A DNA stretch of 64,000 nt, taken from the NCBI GenBank assembly GCA_003255025.1, contig QANY01013727.1, positions 1,633,849-1,697,848 of the forward strand. The letters run 5' to 3'. The stretch comes from Datisca glomerata (taxonomy: Eukaryota; Streptophyta; Magnoliopsida; Cucurbitales; Datiscaceae). Of the stretch, positions 22,704 through 32,789 are shown piece after piece (positions within the stretch are counted from its first letter, which is position 1; the number at the start of each line of letters is the position of its first letter). The notes below the pieces were generated by a model that saw nothing but the letters and a program-made list of their open reading frames with translations, did not search any database and was not told where the DNA came from. The position numbers and the translations under genes are program-made.

Positions 22704-23004
22704 TGTCATATGTAGTTCAGAATCAATAAGGTTGACGGTAGAGAGCCTATTAACTGAAGAAGTTAGGATGATGAGTTTATCAATTGGCTTTTCAGTTAGT
22801 CTGTTAAATTTTCTCTCCCTTCTTCTCTCATGTAATTGAGCTTAGTGAAGCCTCCTTCTAGTCGTATACCTTCTGGTATAAATAGTCATGTACTAGCTCA
22901 TATTAATCTAATGACAATATATAATCTCATACTCAATATATTCATTTTCATTCCTCCCTCCAATTCCTTCTTTCTTCTTTTTCTTCATTTTGTATAATGT
23001 TTCA
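22704..23004 (+). repeat. 3' LTR of copia A
   Basis: Partner of 17,934-18,236; it starts tgtcata and ends ttca. It carries the TATA-like gtataaata near 22,878. Confidence 0.88.
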
Positions 23005-24632
23005 AACTCATTTATATGAATTTTCATGTTCCTAAAAATAATCTCAAAATTCATTGAAATTCATTTTTATGAATATTTAAGTTTCTAATTGCATAATATT
23101 AGAAATGTTTAATTGTAAAAAATATTTTCAACAGTATTATTATTAAATATAAATTAACATTCCATTATAAAAATTATATTAAATGAAATAAGATGTGCAA
23201 TTTCTTAAATTGTACTATAATTTAAGGAAGGTTGAATGGTAAAAATGAGAATAAAAAGTTTATTCCCTCTGAACTCAATTTTTTTCTGCATAGGCCTCAC
23301 ACATATTTTTACTTTTTTATAATTTCAAAACACATTGTTTGACTATAATCAATTAATTAATCTCAATTAATATAATAGCATCAATGTGATACATACAAGC
23401 AGATACTTTTTAAAGAAACTTAGTCGGATACTCTTAGTCGTCCTAACAGCCAGCTAAATAGATTAGTGATTAAGAAGTTAAATAATTTTTATGTTAAAAC
23501 ATGATGATTAATTAAGTATATATAATATTTATGTCAAATTTGGGGACTAGCCATTGAGAAAATAAAAGCTAATATAAATATTTAATTTCTGAAACTTGGG
23601 TATGGTGTGTAGTAGGATCTAAATAAGGATGTGGGTTATTTTTCCATTTTAATAATTTTTTTATTGTAATTTTGAGTTTATTGGTATAGTTTTATATTTT
23701 TTCATTTGGGTGAAATTTTCTATACTCTATGACGTGATATGACATATATTATACCAATTTGCTAAAACTTCCTTTATATATGAACATATATAAGTTTTTG
23801 GTTGACAAGTCATAAACATATAAGTTTGACTGAAATAATTTTCAGTGAGTACTATATTATTCTCTCTCTATCATATTTCAAGAATAACAAAATATATTAA
23901 CATATAATATTTTACGTGATAGGACATTTTTTAAAGTTTGTGAAAACATCTAATAGAGTGAGATATAAATTGGTGCAATATTCTATGTGTCTATATTTAA
24001 TTTAACCAAATATCAGAATGTAGTTGTGTTTCAATAAAAAATCTTGGAATGTAGTTAAGATTAAGAGCATATACTAGTGGTTATTATATTTCTACCCTTT
24101 AGGAGATCTCAATTTTGAAGATCTACTGAAGCTAATTTACCATACATTTATTTCCCTTTCATAATGATGATTTGATTTGAACCACGTAAAAGTTTATAAA
24201 AGAAAGTTTCTTTACTCAATTATAATCTCAAATAAACTCATAAATATATAAATATAAATGAATATGTATCGCTGATTATAATAAAAATATTATGATGCCT
24301 TGCAAATTGTTTGATGTGATGAAAAACAATATTCAAAGTTCAAATCCTTCCTTATAGCGTTATCTCTTCTAATTTATAATAAAATAAGATAAAAAGACAT
24401 CAGAGATCTTAAACTATAAAACTCAACATCAAATAACATCATCTCATTACACGGTATTCCCAATTGAACAGGAAACAACGCACTTCCAAAATCCTAATAA
24501 AACCAACACACAACTTTTTTTATACAGAAATATCAAATAACATTAGCATAATTCTTTCCAAGAAAATACAAAGCTAATACTTACGTCATAATCAAATTAT
24601 ACTAAAAGAAGGCAAAATGGTAAAGAAAACTC
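23005..24632. other. AT-rich intergenic sequence
   Basis: No ORF, RNA gene or transposon family was recognised. Confidence 0.5.
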
Positions 24633-25592
24633 TCACGAAATCAAATCAAATAAAATAGGTAGAGCACCGGCTGACCCTCCAATTAAAACAAAAACAACGG
24701 TCTTCAAAAGAACCTTAATTACCCTCCAATACTGATTCGCATTTCCTCCAAAATAATTCCTATTCCGAGGTAGAATGCTCCGCTCAATATTCTCCAAATC
24801 CAAACGCTCGCCATTATATATCAATCTTAGCCCACTCTTCCAACATCGTTTCAGTGGCACAGTACACGTGCAAACGATACTCCCCACATTCGGACACATA
24901 AGACCAACCCCTAATGCCCGAAACACTGTCCCTGACCTTCATTTGTTTGCACCAAAGACACTTAGAATCAGACCCCTTTGAAAGCTTAAATTGATTCTAA
25001 GTGTCTTTGGTGCAAACAAATGAAGGTCAGGGACAGTGTTTCGGGCATTAGGGGTTGGTCTTATGTGTCCGAATGTGGGGAGTATCGTTTGCACGTGTAC
25101 TGTGCCACTGAAACGATGTTGGAAGAGTGGGCTAAGATTCCCCTTTGAAAGCTTAAATTGAACACCATCGACACGCAATTCATTTTTGAGGTTGAGGCAA
25201 CAAGGGTGTAAGTCCCAACCCTTTTGTTTACAGTGGTAGACAAAGCCTTGGACAGGCTTCCCACAAGCGTCACAGTATCTAGGGCAGTCAGAGCATGAAC
25301 AGTTTCTCTGTGACTTGTCATGGAATTTGAAGACAGTTTCTGAAGTAATCATGGGAAGTTGAAGATTTGGGGAACATACATTCTTTGTGAAGGTCGAAGT
25401 TGCATAAATCGCATCTGTATCTGGGTCCAAATCCTAGCTGGAAGCAGCCGTCGCACGTGTAGGGTATTTTGAAGTCTTTCAGCTCTAGTGCATGCTCATG
25501 ATGGCTCTTCATGATGTTCCCCCATTTCTTTCAGCTTCTTTTCTTTTGCTTTTTTTTTCCTGTGGTGCTGTATCTGAGCAGTACGTCACCTG
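24633..25592 (-). pseudogene. DC1-domain (C1-like zinc finger) protein, broken by an inverted duplication
   Basis: Start ATG is at 25,512: HHEHALELKDFKIPYTCDGC and GFGPRYRCDLCNFDLHKEC form one DC1 module. After a frameshift near 25,370 comes CDACGKPVQGFVYHCKQKGW with DLHPCCLNL. A third Cys-rich module (KCLWCKQM, GWSYVSEC, HVYCATE) is read from 24,970 down to 24,823. A C-terminal hydrophobic tail (VLLKTVVFVLIGGSAGALPI) ends at 24,633 in yet another frame. DC1 proteins bind zinc and are a large plant family linked to stress signalling. The 148 bp inverted copy at 24,992-25,139 inserts antisense sequence between the second and third modules. Two frameshifts plus the insertion make it a pseudogene. 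A CAG acceptor near 25,593 suggests a 5' leader exon. Confidence 0.85.
24823..25139. repeat. Perfect 148 bp inverted repeat with 21 bp spacer
   Basis: Arms 24,823-24,970 and 24,992-25,139 are exact reverse complements as read base by base. The spacer is followed in direct repetition after the right arm: cccctttgaaagcttaaat occurs at 24,973 and again at 25,140. This fits a copy-and-invert event such as fork template switching within the DC1 exon. Confidence 0.95.
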
Positions 25593-25910
25593 CTTCAAAA
25601 ATAAAGAAACATGTTAAGAAAAATTAAACTAGCTTGGTTGATGGATTGATTGGTCGATTCATCATACGAATCGAAATCTAGATTTGTATTGGTTTTTACC
25701 CAATTAGGGAAATTTCATGAAGACAAAGAGTGAGTGGTTTTCTTTGTGGGGTGTGAGAGAGAAAACAAGTTGTATCGACAAAGTAATATACAATTAAATA
25801 CACTTACATAGAAATTAAAGCCAATTAACAAATTAATTGAAACACCAAAAAGTTTGATATCTATTAGTTAGGGTAGTTAATAATTGAACTTAGGTAGGGC
25901 TTGATTACCT

Positions 25911-26050
25911 CAAATTTCTTGAAACACGCCTGGATTCGTAGGTTGAATAAAAGTAGGAGAAGAAGGATGAAGAAGAACACAAATTGTCCGAAGGGAAAGT
26001 AACAATTTATAACGAGAAAACTCAATGTGTCTGTGGGTTCTCTTGGAGCT
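25911..26050 (-). other. Probable 5' untranslated exon and promoter of the DC1 gene
   Basis: On the minus strand ttgag is followed by gtaatc at about 25,910, a possible donor pairing with the gaagcag acceptor near 25,593. The implied intron is about 318 bp. This is inference from splice-like signals only. Confidence 0.35.
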
Positions 26051-26283
26051 TAACTATGACCTTTTTATAACAAGGGTCTGCGAAATAGGACTCTCTATGC
26101 ATATTCCATTTGATCAACTGAAAGAAACTTCCTTCACACGTTAAGCCAAAACTTTAAGTTTATACACCTTAACATTAATTATCTCACATATTTATAAGAA
26201 GTGTATCAAAATCAGTTAGTTATCTAACTTAAATGGACTTTGACAGCTTCTATGTAACTGTCAAGATAGTTGAGGCAACTAAA

Positions 26284-26364
26284 AACTAATCTGTTAACAC
26301 ATACAGCTCACTACCCATATACTATATATATGGGTAGTGAGCTGTATGTGTTAACAGATTAGTT
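26284..26364. repeat. Perfect 38 bp palindrome in the 5' LTR of copia B
   Basis: Arms 26,284-26,321 and 26,327-26,364 are exact reverse complements around ctata. The 3' LTR (near 34,858-34,895) has only one arm, somewhat diverged, so the second arm arose after insertion. Confidence 0.92.
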
Positions 26365-26574
26365 ATATATATATATATCCACTTGGAAACAGTTTCTAGA
26401 AGGCTAGTGATTCCGTTCCCAACAAAAGCAAGAAAGAAAAGCAACAAGAAGTGAGAAGAAAGACGTGAATTTATAACTCAAGAAAAGCTTCGGGAGAGAG
26501 TGTTCTTACCTAAGCTTTTCGAACTTGAGTTTGAGAGAGATTGAGTCTGTACTTCCGTAATTGCAATTGTTTCC

Positions 26575-26978
26575 AACATTCATTCTCGAGCGGGGAGCGA
26601 GCCCCCGATCAGTGCAATGGGATGTGTCTATTTATCTATCTCTTGACTCGAAATGGGAGCAGGTTTAAAAAAGGATCAAAGCCATCTCTATCAATCTACG
26701 CTCATTGATGAGACGGCGACATAGAAAAGAAAGTAAATGGTCGAGGCCGAAATCTCCAACCGGGCTCGCATTTCTACTTCCGCGGCCTGGACCGGTTGCA
26801 GGAGGAGGTCGTCGCCAAGTTTGCCTATAGCTTTGAGCCGGGAGGCAGTTCCCTCCTGCCTTCCACCTATGATCCTGCTTTGTGGGTCTGGTTTATGTCA
26901 CTCAACCCAGAAGTCGTTTCGATATACGATTTTATCTTGTTTCCATTTTATTTATTATCCTTGATCTGGAAGTCACCT
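26575..26978. other. About 400 bp foreign insert in the 5' LTR, possibly organellar DNA
   Basis: Alignment with the 3' LTR shows the break: gcaattgttt precedes it and ctttgtaattgttggactcc follows it. The insert is clearly GC-richer than its host (for example ctcgagcggggagcgagccc near 26,585). It reads like plant mitochondrial intergenic DNA from general impression, but I cannot identify it. The open frames 26,737-26,964 and 26,796-27,080 are not recognisable proteins. Confidence 0.6.
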
Positions 26979-27164
26979 TTTCTTTGTAATTGTTGGACTC
27001 CAAGCCTAATAGAATTGCCATCTCTCACGACTGAATGTAGGTTCCTTTTAGAATCAAACCAGTATAATCTTCGATGTTGATTTCTCCCTATTTTCACTTC
27101 TCCTTTGTTCTACATGTTAACCTGCACAGTTTAACCCTTAATTAGTCATCGTTTCATAACAAAA

Positions 27165-27178
27165 TTGGTATCAAAGCT
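27165..27178 (+). other. Primer binding site of copia B
   Basis: tggtatcaaagct, close to the tRNA-Met-complementary tggtatcagagc, lies three bases after the 5' LTR end. Confidence 0.75.
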
Positions 27179-29021
27179 GAAGGTTGTCTAACCAGGGGGA
27201 TAAACACTACAAGAAATATGACATTCTACAAGAGGCGGATATCTCCGTAAAAAGTAATCCACATGGATCATGCAACACCTGTGATAACCCCTCATATTAA
27301 AAATCTATATATTTCGCGAGGCGCAACGCCTCCTGTGAAGACTCCTGTGGTATCTCACTTTTTACAGGATTTTCAACTCCTGTAGAACGTTGTTTAATGA
27401 GATTTTATGACTTCTGATACTTTTATTCAACACGTATTTTTAATTCTTGTGAATTAGTACTCACAGGTATTTTTGCATCCTATTAAATCAGATATCATAA
27501 GGTTTTTTGAATCTCATTGATATAGTTTTTGGTTATCAATTATGTCTCTAATAAAGAGATTTTCCTGATATTTTATAAATGCTATTTTTTACAATCAGTT
27601 TATGTGCGCCTGTTTACGTACCTATTTAAACATTCAAAATTAATACATTACTAGAATAAAAAGCATTCAAATATTGTTTCATTTTTACAAAATATGATCC
27701 ATAAGTATCACTCATAATTATCATCTAAAAGTATTAGTACTTAGTCTACTAATACATCGTGCTATTCAAAAATAAAAAACATCTAAAATTTTAATAGACG
27801 TTACAAAATAACTTCAAAGTTTCACTACTTAACTCTTCAAAATTTAATATCATGTTGAAAACCATCAAGGGATTGTAGGTCTTGCATTTTAAAGAAAGAT
27901 AGTAACTTTAAGATAATTTCACATTGCTCACATCACCATTTTATACTTTAAGTAGGTTAGAATGCCATATTTCAAGTAAGCAAATTTGCATACTTTATGT
28001 TTTTTATATAGTGTTTTTTATGCTTTGAGAAAATAACACTGCATATTTTTAAGCACACTGTATGGTTTTGTAGAATTCCATAAAAACATAAAGTAAGCAA
28101 ATTTACTTACTTGAAATATGAAATTAATCTAACCTATAGCCAAGTTAGAGACACATGCTTTCCCATAATATTACTTGATCCCTTTGAATTGAAACGTGGC
28201 AATTCGCAAGTGATGCAGCATACTCTATTTACAACCTACAAAATCATAAATATTTTGAGAATTTAAAAAAGTAGTATTAAATGCAACAGACCAAAATATC
28301 AAGTCGCAAGTATATGGACACAAAACTCACTCAATATTTTCATTTCGTTTATTAGAAATCTCTCTTATGAGGTAACAAATGTAAGCACAAGTCAAGCAGA
28401 TTCAAGAAATTACAAGGTATTACGAATGCAATATCTGCCTTAAGCTACTTTGTCATGTTAGCCATCCAAACACAGTTCAACAAAAAATGACATTCTACTC
28501 CCAGCAACCATCTTATCTATGTTTACTTTTATATTTTACTCAAATAAAGCACAAAGCTTCGTCAGAATACATTCTGCATTTGTTCATTACAAAAATCAAA
28601 TGCCACTAAAATAAGACCAAATAGTTTTTCAAGTATAAAAGAAATCCATATTCTATTACTGTAACCAACATTATGACACTGGGAGTGCATGATAATATCC
28701 ATAAAGAATAGTCAAAGCATTTATTTTTTTTATTGGTATATAGTTAAAGCATTTATATAAAATAAAACCTTGAGAAAACCATTGAGCAAATAACCAAAGT
28801 CTAGATTCCTACTCTAATCGAGGTCTACTTTCTTCAGTTCATGAGTTAATAATCAGTAGCATTCCGGACAGTTAAGTCTCTAGGCTTGAAAGGATGTTAA
28901 CAAATATATTATTTGTTCTCATAGATGAAACAATCAAAATGACATATGCTGAAAATTCAACTCAATACCAAAAATAGAGAAGTCAACTAACTTAAAGATG
29001 TGCAACCACATATATCACTCA

Positions 29022-29147
29022 TTGTTTCTGAAGAGGTGATATTTCCACGCTAAGAATACGCTCAATTTTGGGAGGCAAGGACTTTTCCACAACCTTGATA
29101 ACTCTTCAGAGAATGTGAGGCCTTAGTTCCATATGTAGATTAGCAAG
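29022..29147 (-). pseudogene. CHR5: Captured exon of CHD1-type chromatin remodeler (SNF2 helicase), second piece
   Basis: Reading from 29,147 down gives LANLHMELRPHIL, a stop in place of R, RVIKVVEKSLPPKIERIL and SVEISPLQKQ. This is the segment of the SNF2 ATPase of CHD1/CHR5 proteins around the conserved LRPHILRR and LPPKIE motifs. The arginine codon became TGA (about 29,108) and the exon ends at a second TGA. It follows the exon at 29,238-29,333 in the order expected for the gene. Confidence 0.85.
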
Positions 29148-29237
29148 ATAAAAGAAACTAAATGAGGGAACAAATACAAATGAAACGACATTCTTCATAT
29201 AGATATAAGGAAGTAAGAAGAATCAACAAAAAATTAC

Positions 29238-29333
29238 CTTAGTCTCATTAAATGAACTAAGGTTCTTGTAATTTTGAATAAAAAATCGTCCTTACTTTTG
29301 AACTTTTCATGATCAAGAAAATGAAGCAGAGCC
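29238..29333 (-). pseudogene. CHR5: Captured exon of CHD1-type chromatin remodeler, first piece
   Basis: The exon runs from an AG acceptor (29,335-29,334) to a GTAATT donor (29,237-29,232). It encodes (W)ALLHFLDHEKFKSKDDF and, after a two-T insertion that shifts the frame, IQNYKNLSSFNETK. This is the stretch after the helicase motif TGTPLQN in CHD1-like remodelers. Preserved splice signals show genomic capture. Confidence 0.85.
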
Positions 29334-29546
29334 CTAAAGAGTGGGAATAAGAAAAGGAAGAATTAAAACAATTAGAATCATGATCAATATGCTGCAATAA
29401 TTAGTCTGAGTACAAGATATAGAAAAACACGATGTTTTATCATATGGTTTCCACTAGCTAAAGGAAGTTCAACATAAGATCTAAGAGAAGGGAGTTTATT
29501 GTTTGCAACTTCATTGAGTTATGAAAATTATGAAAGTAATACATAC

Positions 29547-29593
29547 CACATAAATCATTAACTTTCTTAGCCATGTCCTTAATTTCCTTAAAG
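29547..29593 (-). pseudogene. RPT1: Captured exon fragment of 26S proteasome ATPase subunit
   Basis: The minus strand encodes KEIKDMAKKVNDLCG followed by the donor GTATGT at 29,546-29,541. Plant RPT1 has a near-identical N-terminal coiled-coil segment (EIKDLAKKINDLCG). RPT1 is an AAA ATPase of the proteasome base. Only this short exon is recognisable, so the assignment rests on about 14 residues and a splice site. Confidence 0.65.
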
Positions 29594-29789
29594 AATAATG
29601 ACAATAACAATAGAGGAAAATGCGGTACCAATTTGCAAGGTTTTGCTAAAAACATAGGATAATAGTACAACATATATAATAGTAACAACCGTAATAGAAA
29701 CAATAGAACTTATATAACAATGAAACTTTTTATAACAATAGAACTAATATAAAAATTAAACTTTATATAATAAAGAAGAAAAATTTTAC

Positions 29790-29823
29790 CATTTGGGAAG
29801 CATCTACCTCCACGAGAGCACCC
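29790..29823 (-). other. Exon-like block of unknown origin inside the CACTA element
   Basis: A TAG acceptor, 34 coding-like bases (GALVEVDASQM) and a GTAAAA donor lie on the minus strand between the other captured exons. I cannot name a source gene. Confidence 0.3.
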
Positions 29824-30060
29824 CTACATGCAGAAAAAGATTGAGAAGCCTAGACATAAGAGGACAAGTTAACAATGCAATATAAGTATCTCACACATCC
29901 AAATTTGAGAAATCAAATACACCATCAATAAATTTTGAGTAATACCCAAAAAAGGAAGAACAACACCAACAAACAAATCTAGAAAAAACATCAACACATC
30001 TCAAAAGCAATAAACTGAATAAAATCAACAAGTAGAAAACAAAACAGACAAGCAAAAACC

Positions 30061-30142
30061 TTGTGGTAGGTGCTGCTACCTTCTCTAATGAGCCAACCAG
30101 CTTCACATGATAGAGCTTCTCGCATGCACCTGCTTTGGACAA
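30061..30142 (-). other. Exon-like block, possible continuation of the ETG1 capture
   Basis: After a CAG acceptor the minus strand begins GTGCATGCGAGA (VHAR), the residues expected right after the previous ETG1 exon (in MCM-binding proteins LLHLLS[K/R] is followed by VH[A/G]R). Beyond that the frame does not match. The block may be a junction between two captured genes. Confidence 0.4.
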
Positions 30143-30295
30143 TTTTTTTTTTCAAGCCCAGAGGTGTAAAATTAAGGAGGACAAAAAGAACATCCTATTT
30201 TATAAAAGGTGTAAACAATGAAGTAGAGATAGGCAGACAATTTGACTAACTCACAGACAAAAATTCTGAATAACAATTGCATAATAAACTCTTAC

Positions 30296-30409
30296 CCTAG
30301 TCAAAAGATGCAACAACAAGAACTGAGCTGCTACCCCATCATTACGAAGAACAGTTGTAAGATGCTTCAACATATTCTCTCTAATCTCTTTGAACAGATG
30401 TGGCTTTGG
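30296..30409 (-). pseudogene. ETG1: Captured exon of MCM-binding protein ETG1
   Basis: A 114 bp phase-0 exon with CAG acceptor (30,412-30,410) and GTAAG donor (30,295-30,291). It encodes 38 open codons: PKPHLFKEIRENMLKHLTTV then LRNDGVAAQFLLLHLLTR. Plant ETG1/MCMBP has the matching FKEIRE, GND and AAQFLLLHLLS pattern. The protein unloads or regulates the MCM2-7 helicase during S phase. This exon is intact, but its neighbours in the gene are missing. Confidence 0.85.
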
Positions 30410-30539
30410 CTGTAAAGCAAACAAACATAACATGTATGGTTTAGAAATTGCATAAGAGAGAATGAAAGGTAAAACCTAAAAATCAATGTCCACTTCTGCA
30501 ACGAAAACCAAAGAATCAGAAGATTCTTTAGTTCACAAA

Positions 30540-30960
30540 CCCTTGCTCGTTCTTTTTTTAATAGAGAGAGATGGGAGCTAATCTAGAGGGAGAAGCTAAT
30601 ATACTCTCTCTCTCTCTATCTCTCTCTCTCTCTCTTTCTATTCTTCGATGAAGGTTTGGACTTTGAGAGGAAGAAGTTGCAAAAGAAAGAGAGAAGACTG
30701 AAAAAGGGGATTCGCGAAGCTTTTGAGATCGTGAGCTTCTGAAAAGGGTAATCGCGAACCTCAGCCAAGCCCTAGGTTGTACGTTGTATTCTTCTGAGGT
30801 TGAAGTTGAGAGACCCTGTGAAGAAAAATGGTAATGGGAAAACGAGAAGGATTCATGGAGTGAAAGGAATCGGGTTGAGCTTCTGAAAAAGGAGAATGAA
30901 CATATGAGATACCAAAGAAGAGTGAAGACTGTAGAGGGAAATGAGAGAGGGCTTTGATCA
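30540..30960 (-). other. GA/CT-rich region near the right end of the CACTA element
   Basis: It contains the (CT)n microsatellite at about 30,602-30,640 and purine-rich sequence on the plus strand. Its place upstream of the captured exons on the minus strand suggests a leader or promoter, which is inference. No protein was recognised. Confidence 0.4.
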
Positions 30961-31243
30961 ATGTCGATTTTAATTTCACTCCCCTCTTTTTTTCCAAGTC
31001 CCGCTACTTTAAAATTTCAGTCCCCCTCATTTTGCCTTTTTTTTTTTACTTTTGACCAGAATAAATTTCACTTGATTTATAAATCTCTTCTTGTTTCTAG
31101 TTTTCAACAAGAGGAGACTGAAAATATTGTATTTTATTCCTGTAGAATACCATATTTATTGTAGTGCAACTTGAAATCAAAGAATCTTGATAATTTAATA
31201 TTGTTAACTCAGATTCGAGAAGCTGGCAAGAAATGCTTCTGCA

Positions 31244-32060
31244 ATGGCTACTACCTCAACAAAACACGATATTGAGAAGTTTGATGGCACTAAGGACTTT
31301 TCCATCTGGGAAATGAAGATGCTTGCACTTCTAGGGAACCTAGGATTGGATGAGGCTCTCGAAGGGGAAAGTAAAATACCTGCAAGCTACTCTGAAGAAA
31401 AAAAAAGGATATCATGAAGAAGGCATACAACACTTTAATTTTGAGTCTCAGTGATAAAGTTCTAAGGGAAATATCAAAGATGAAGTCCGTTGCTGAAGTT
31501 TAGCTCAAGTTAGAGAGCCTATACATGGCAAATACTTTGTCGAGTAGATTGTACCTAAAGGCTAAACTATTCTCCTACAAGATGACAGATGGTAAGAATC
31601 TCCAAGAACACATTGATGAATTTAACAAATTATGTCTGGACCTTGAGAACATAAAGGTGGAATATGATGATGAAGATAAGGCATTGGTGTTGTTACACTC
31701 CTTACCGAGATCATATGAGACATTTGTAGATATTCTCAAGCACGATAGAGACACACTGACTTTGGAGGATGTAATTGGAGCCTAAAACTCAAAAGATCTA
31801 TGGAGGAACTATGAACAAAAGGAGTCTAGTGGAGAAAGTTTATCCGTGAGAGGAAGATCAGAAAAAAAAAAAATAACTCAAAGGAAGAAGCAAATCTAGA
31901 TCAAAGTCCAAAAATGCAAAGAACTATAAGAAAGTGAATGTCATCACTGTCATGAGGAAGGTCATATTAGGAGAGTTTTTCCCAAGAGAAAGAAGGAATC
32001 TAAGCCTAAGAAGACTGTTGAAGGGGATGCTGTAGTTATAAAGGATAGATATGAGAGTGC
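31244..32060 (+). pseudogene. Copia B gag
   Basis: The first ATG is at 31,244: MATTSTKHDIEKFDGTKDFS, then IWEMKMLALLG. After a frameshift near 31,405 the UBN2-type core continues (LYLKAKLFSYKMTDG, LPRSYETFVDIL). A zinc knuckle CHHCHEEGHIRRV near 31,940-31,980 has lost its last cysteine. There is an in-frame stop at 31,501. Confidence 0.8.
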
Positions 32061-32099
32061 TGATGTATTTGTTGTGGCAACCAAGAACTCAAAAAAGTA

Positions 32100-32680
32100 A
32101 TGGATCCTTGACTCTGGATGTTCATTTCATATGACACATAATATGGACTGGTTTAAGACATTTTCGTGGAAAAGTCTTACAAAAGAATGTAAAATTGTTA
32201 GTTATGGAACTGTAAGGATTAAGACACATGATGGATCCGAGATACTGCTTTCAAAAGTAAGATTTGTACCAGATTTGAAAAGAAATCTTATTTCACTTGG
32301 AATTCTAGATGAGAATGGATACACTTACAGAGGAGAAAATGGAGTGCTCAAAATTTTCAAGGGTTCTATGCTTATGATGAAAAGGTTGAAGGAGAATGGA
32401 AAAGAATGATAGAGCTACAAGTAGGAAGAAATTGAGAATTGATACTGGGTTGCAATACTTGAATGAATATTTCAACAATTTTTGTAAGGATGAGGGCATT
32501 GTGAGGCACAAAACAGTACCTCACACCCATCAGCAAAATGGGTTGGCTGAGAGAATGAATAGGACTATCTTAGAAAGGGTAAGATGCATGTTATTTAATG
32601 CAAATTTACCCAAGAAGTTTTGGGCAGAAACTGCCATCAAGCTGCGTACCTCATTAACAGATGTCCTTCAGCACCATTGA
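32100..32680 (+). pseudogene. Copia B protease and deleted integrase
   Basis: Protease WILDSGCSFHMTHNMDWF (near 32,101-32,155) keeps the DSG triad residue. The frame reaches LMMKRLKENGK and then jumps near 32,410 to the middle of the integrase catalytic core (NFCKDEGIVRHKTVPHTHQQ, NGLAERMNRTILERVRCML). The zinc-binding domain and the first catalytic acidic residues are missing. Confidence 0.8.
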
Positions 32681-32789
32681 GATTTAAATCACTTGAAGAG
32701 ATCTGATCTGGATCATCTGCAGACCTATCAAACTTAAAAGTTTTTGGGTGTGTTGTACATGCACACATCAAATAAGGGAAACTTGACTC

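Larger units (their letters stand above)
17934..23004 (+). mobile_element. Ty1/copia retrotransposon A, degenerate but with both LTRs
   Basis: Two LTRs of about 300 bp (17,934-18,236 and 22,704-23,004) enclose a primer site and gag-protease-integrase-RT-RNase H in copia order. The five bases outside the ends (ttagt and aactc) do not match, so no target duplication is visible. The many stops in all domains make it non-autonomous. Confidence 0.9.
26193..27161 (+). repeat. 5' LTR of copia B, enlarged
   Basis: It aligns with the 518 bp 3' LTR, but is longer because of a 38 bp palindromic inversion-duplication (26,284-26,364) and an insert of about 400 bp (26,575-26,978). Shared blocks include agaagtgtatcaaa at the start and tcatcgtttcataaca at the end. 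Confidence 0.88.
27205..31166 (-). mobile_element. Non-autonomous CACTA transposon carrying fragments of three host genes
   Basis: The ends are inverted: cactacaagaaatatgacat at 27,205 and, on the minus strand from 31,166, cactacaataaatatggtat. Similarity continues through the next bases (tctacaagagg and tctacaggaat). Subterminal cctgtg and cctgta motifs recur at 27,280-27,395, as expected for CACTA elements. The three-base flanks are aaa and caa, so the target duplication is imperfect or mutated. No transposase was seen. Captured exons lie between 29,022 and 30,409, all on the minus strand. The element interrupts the leader of copia B and is therefore younger than it. Confidence 0.85.

Noticed and set aside
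24775..24981. Plus-strand frame repeated in the minus-strand frame ending at 24,939
   Set aside because: It is antisense of the third DC1 module, duplicated by the palindrome; it is not an independent gene.
26737..27080. Two overlapping ORFs in the 5' LTR of copia B as a host gene
   Set aside because: They cross the insert boundary into LTR sequence and show no recognisable domain.
29458..29703. Hydrophobic minus-strand ORF of 81 codons as a membrane protein
   Set aside because: It is intronic AT-rich sequence around the RPT1 exon. The coding-like part is only KEIKDMAKKVNDLCG in that frame.
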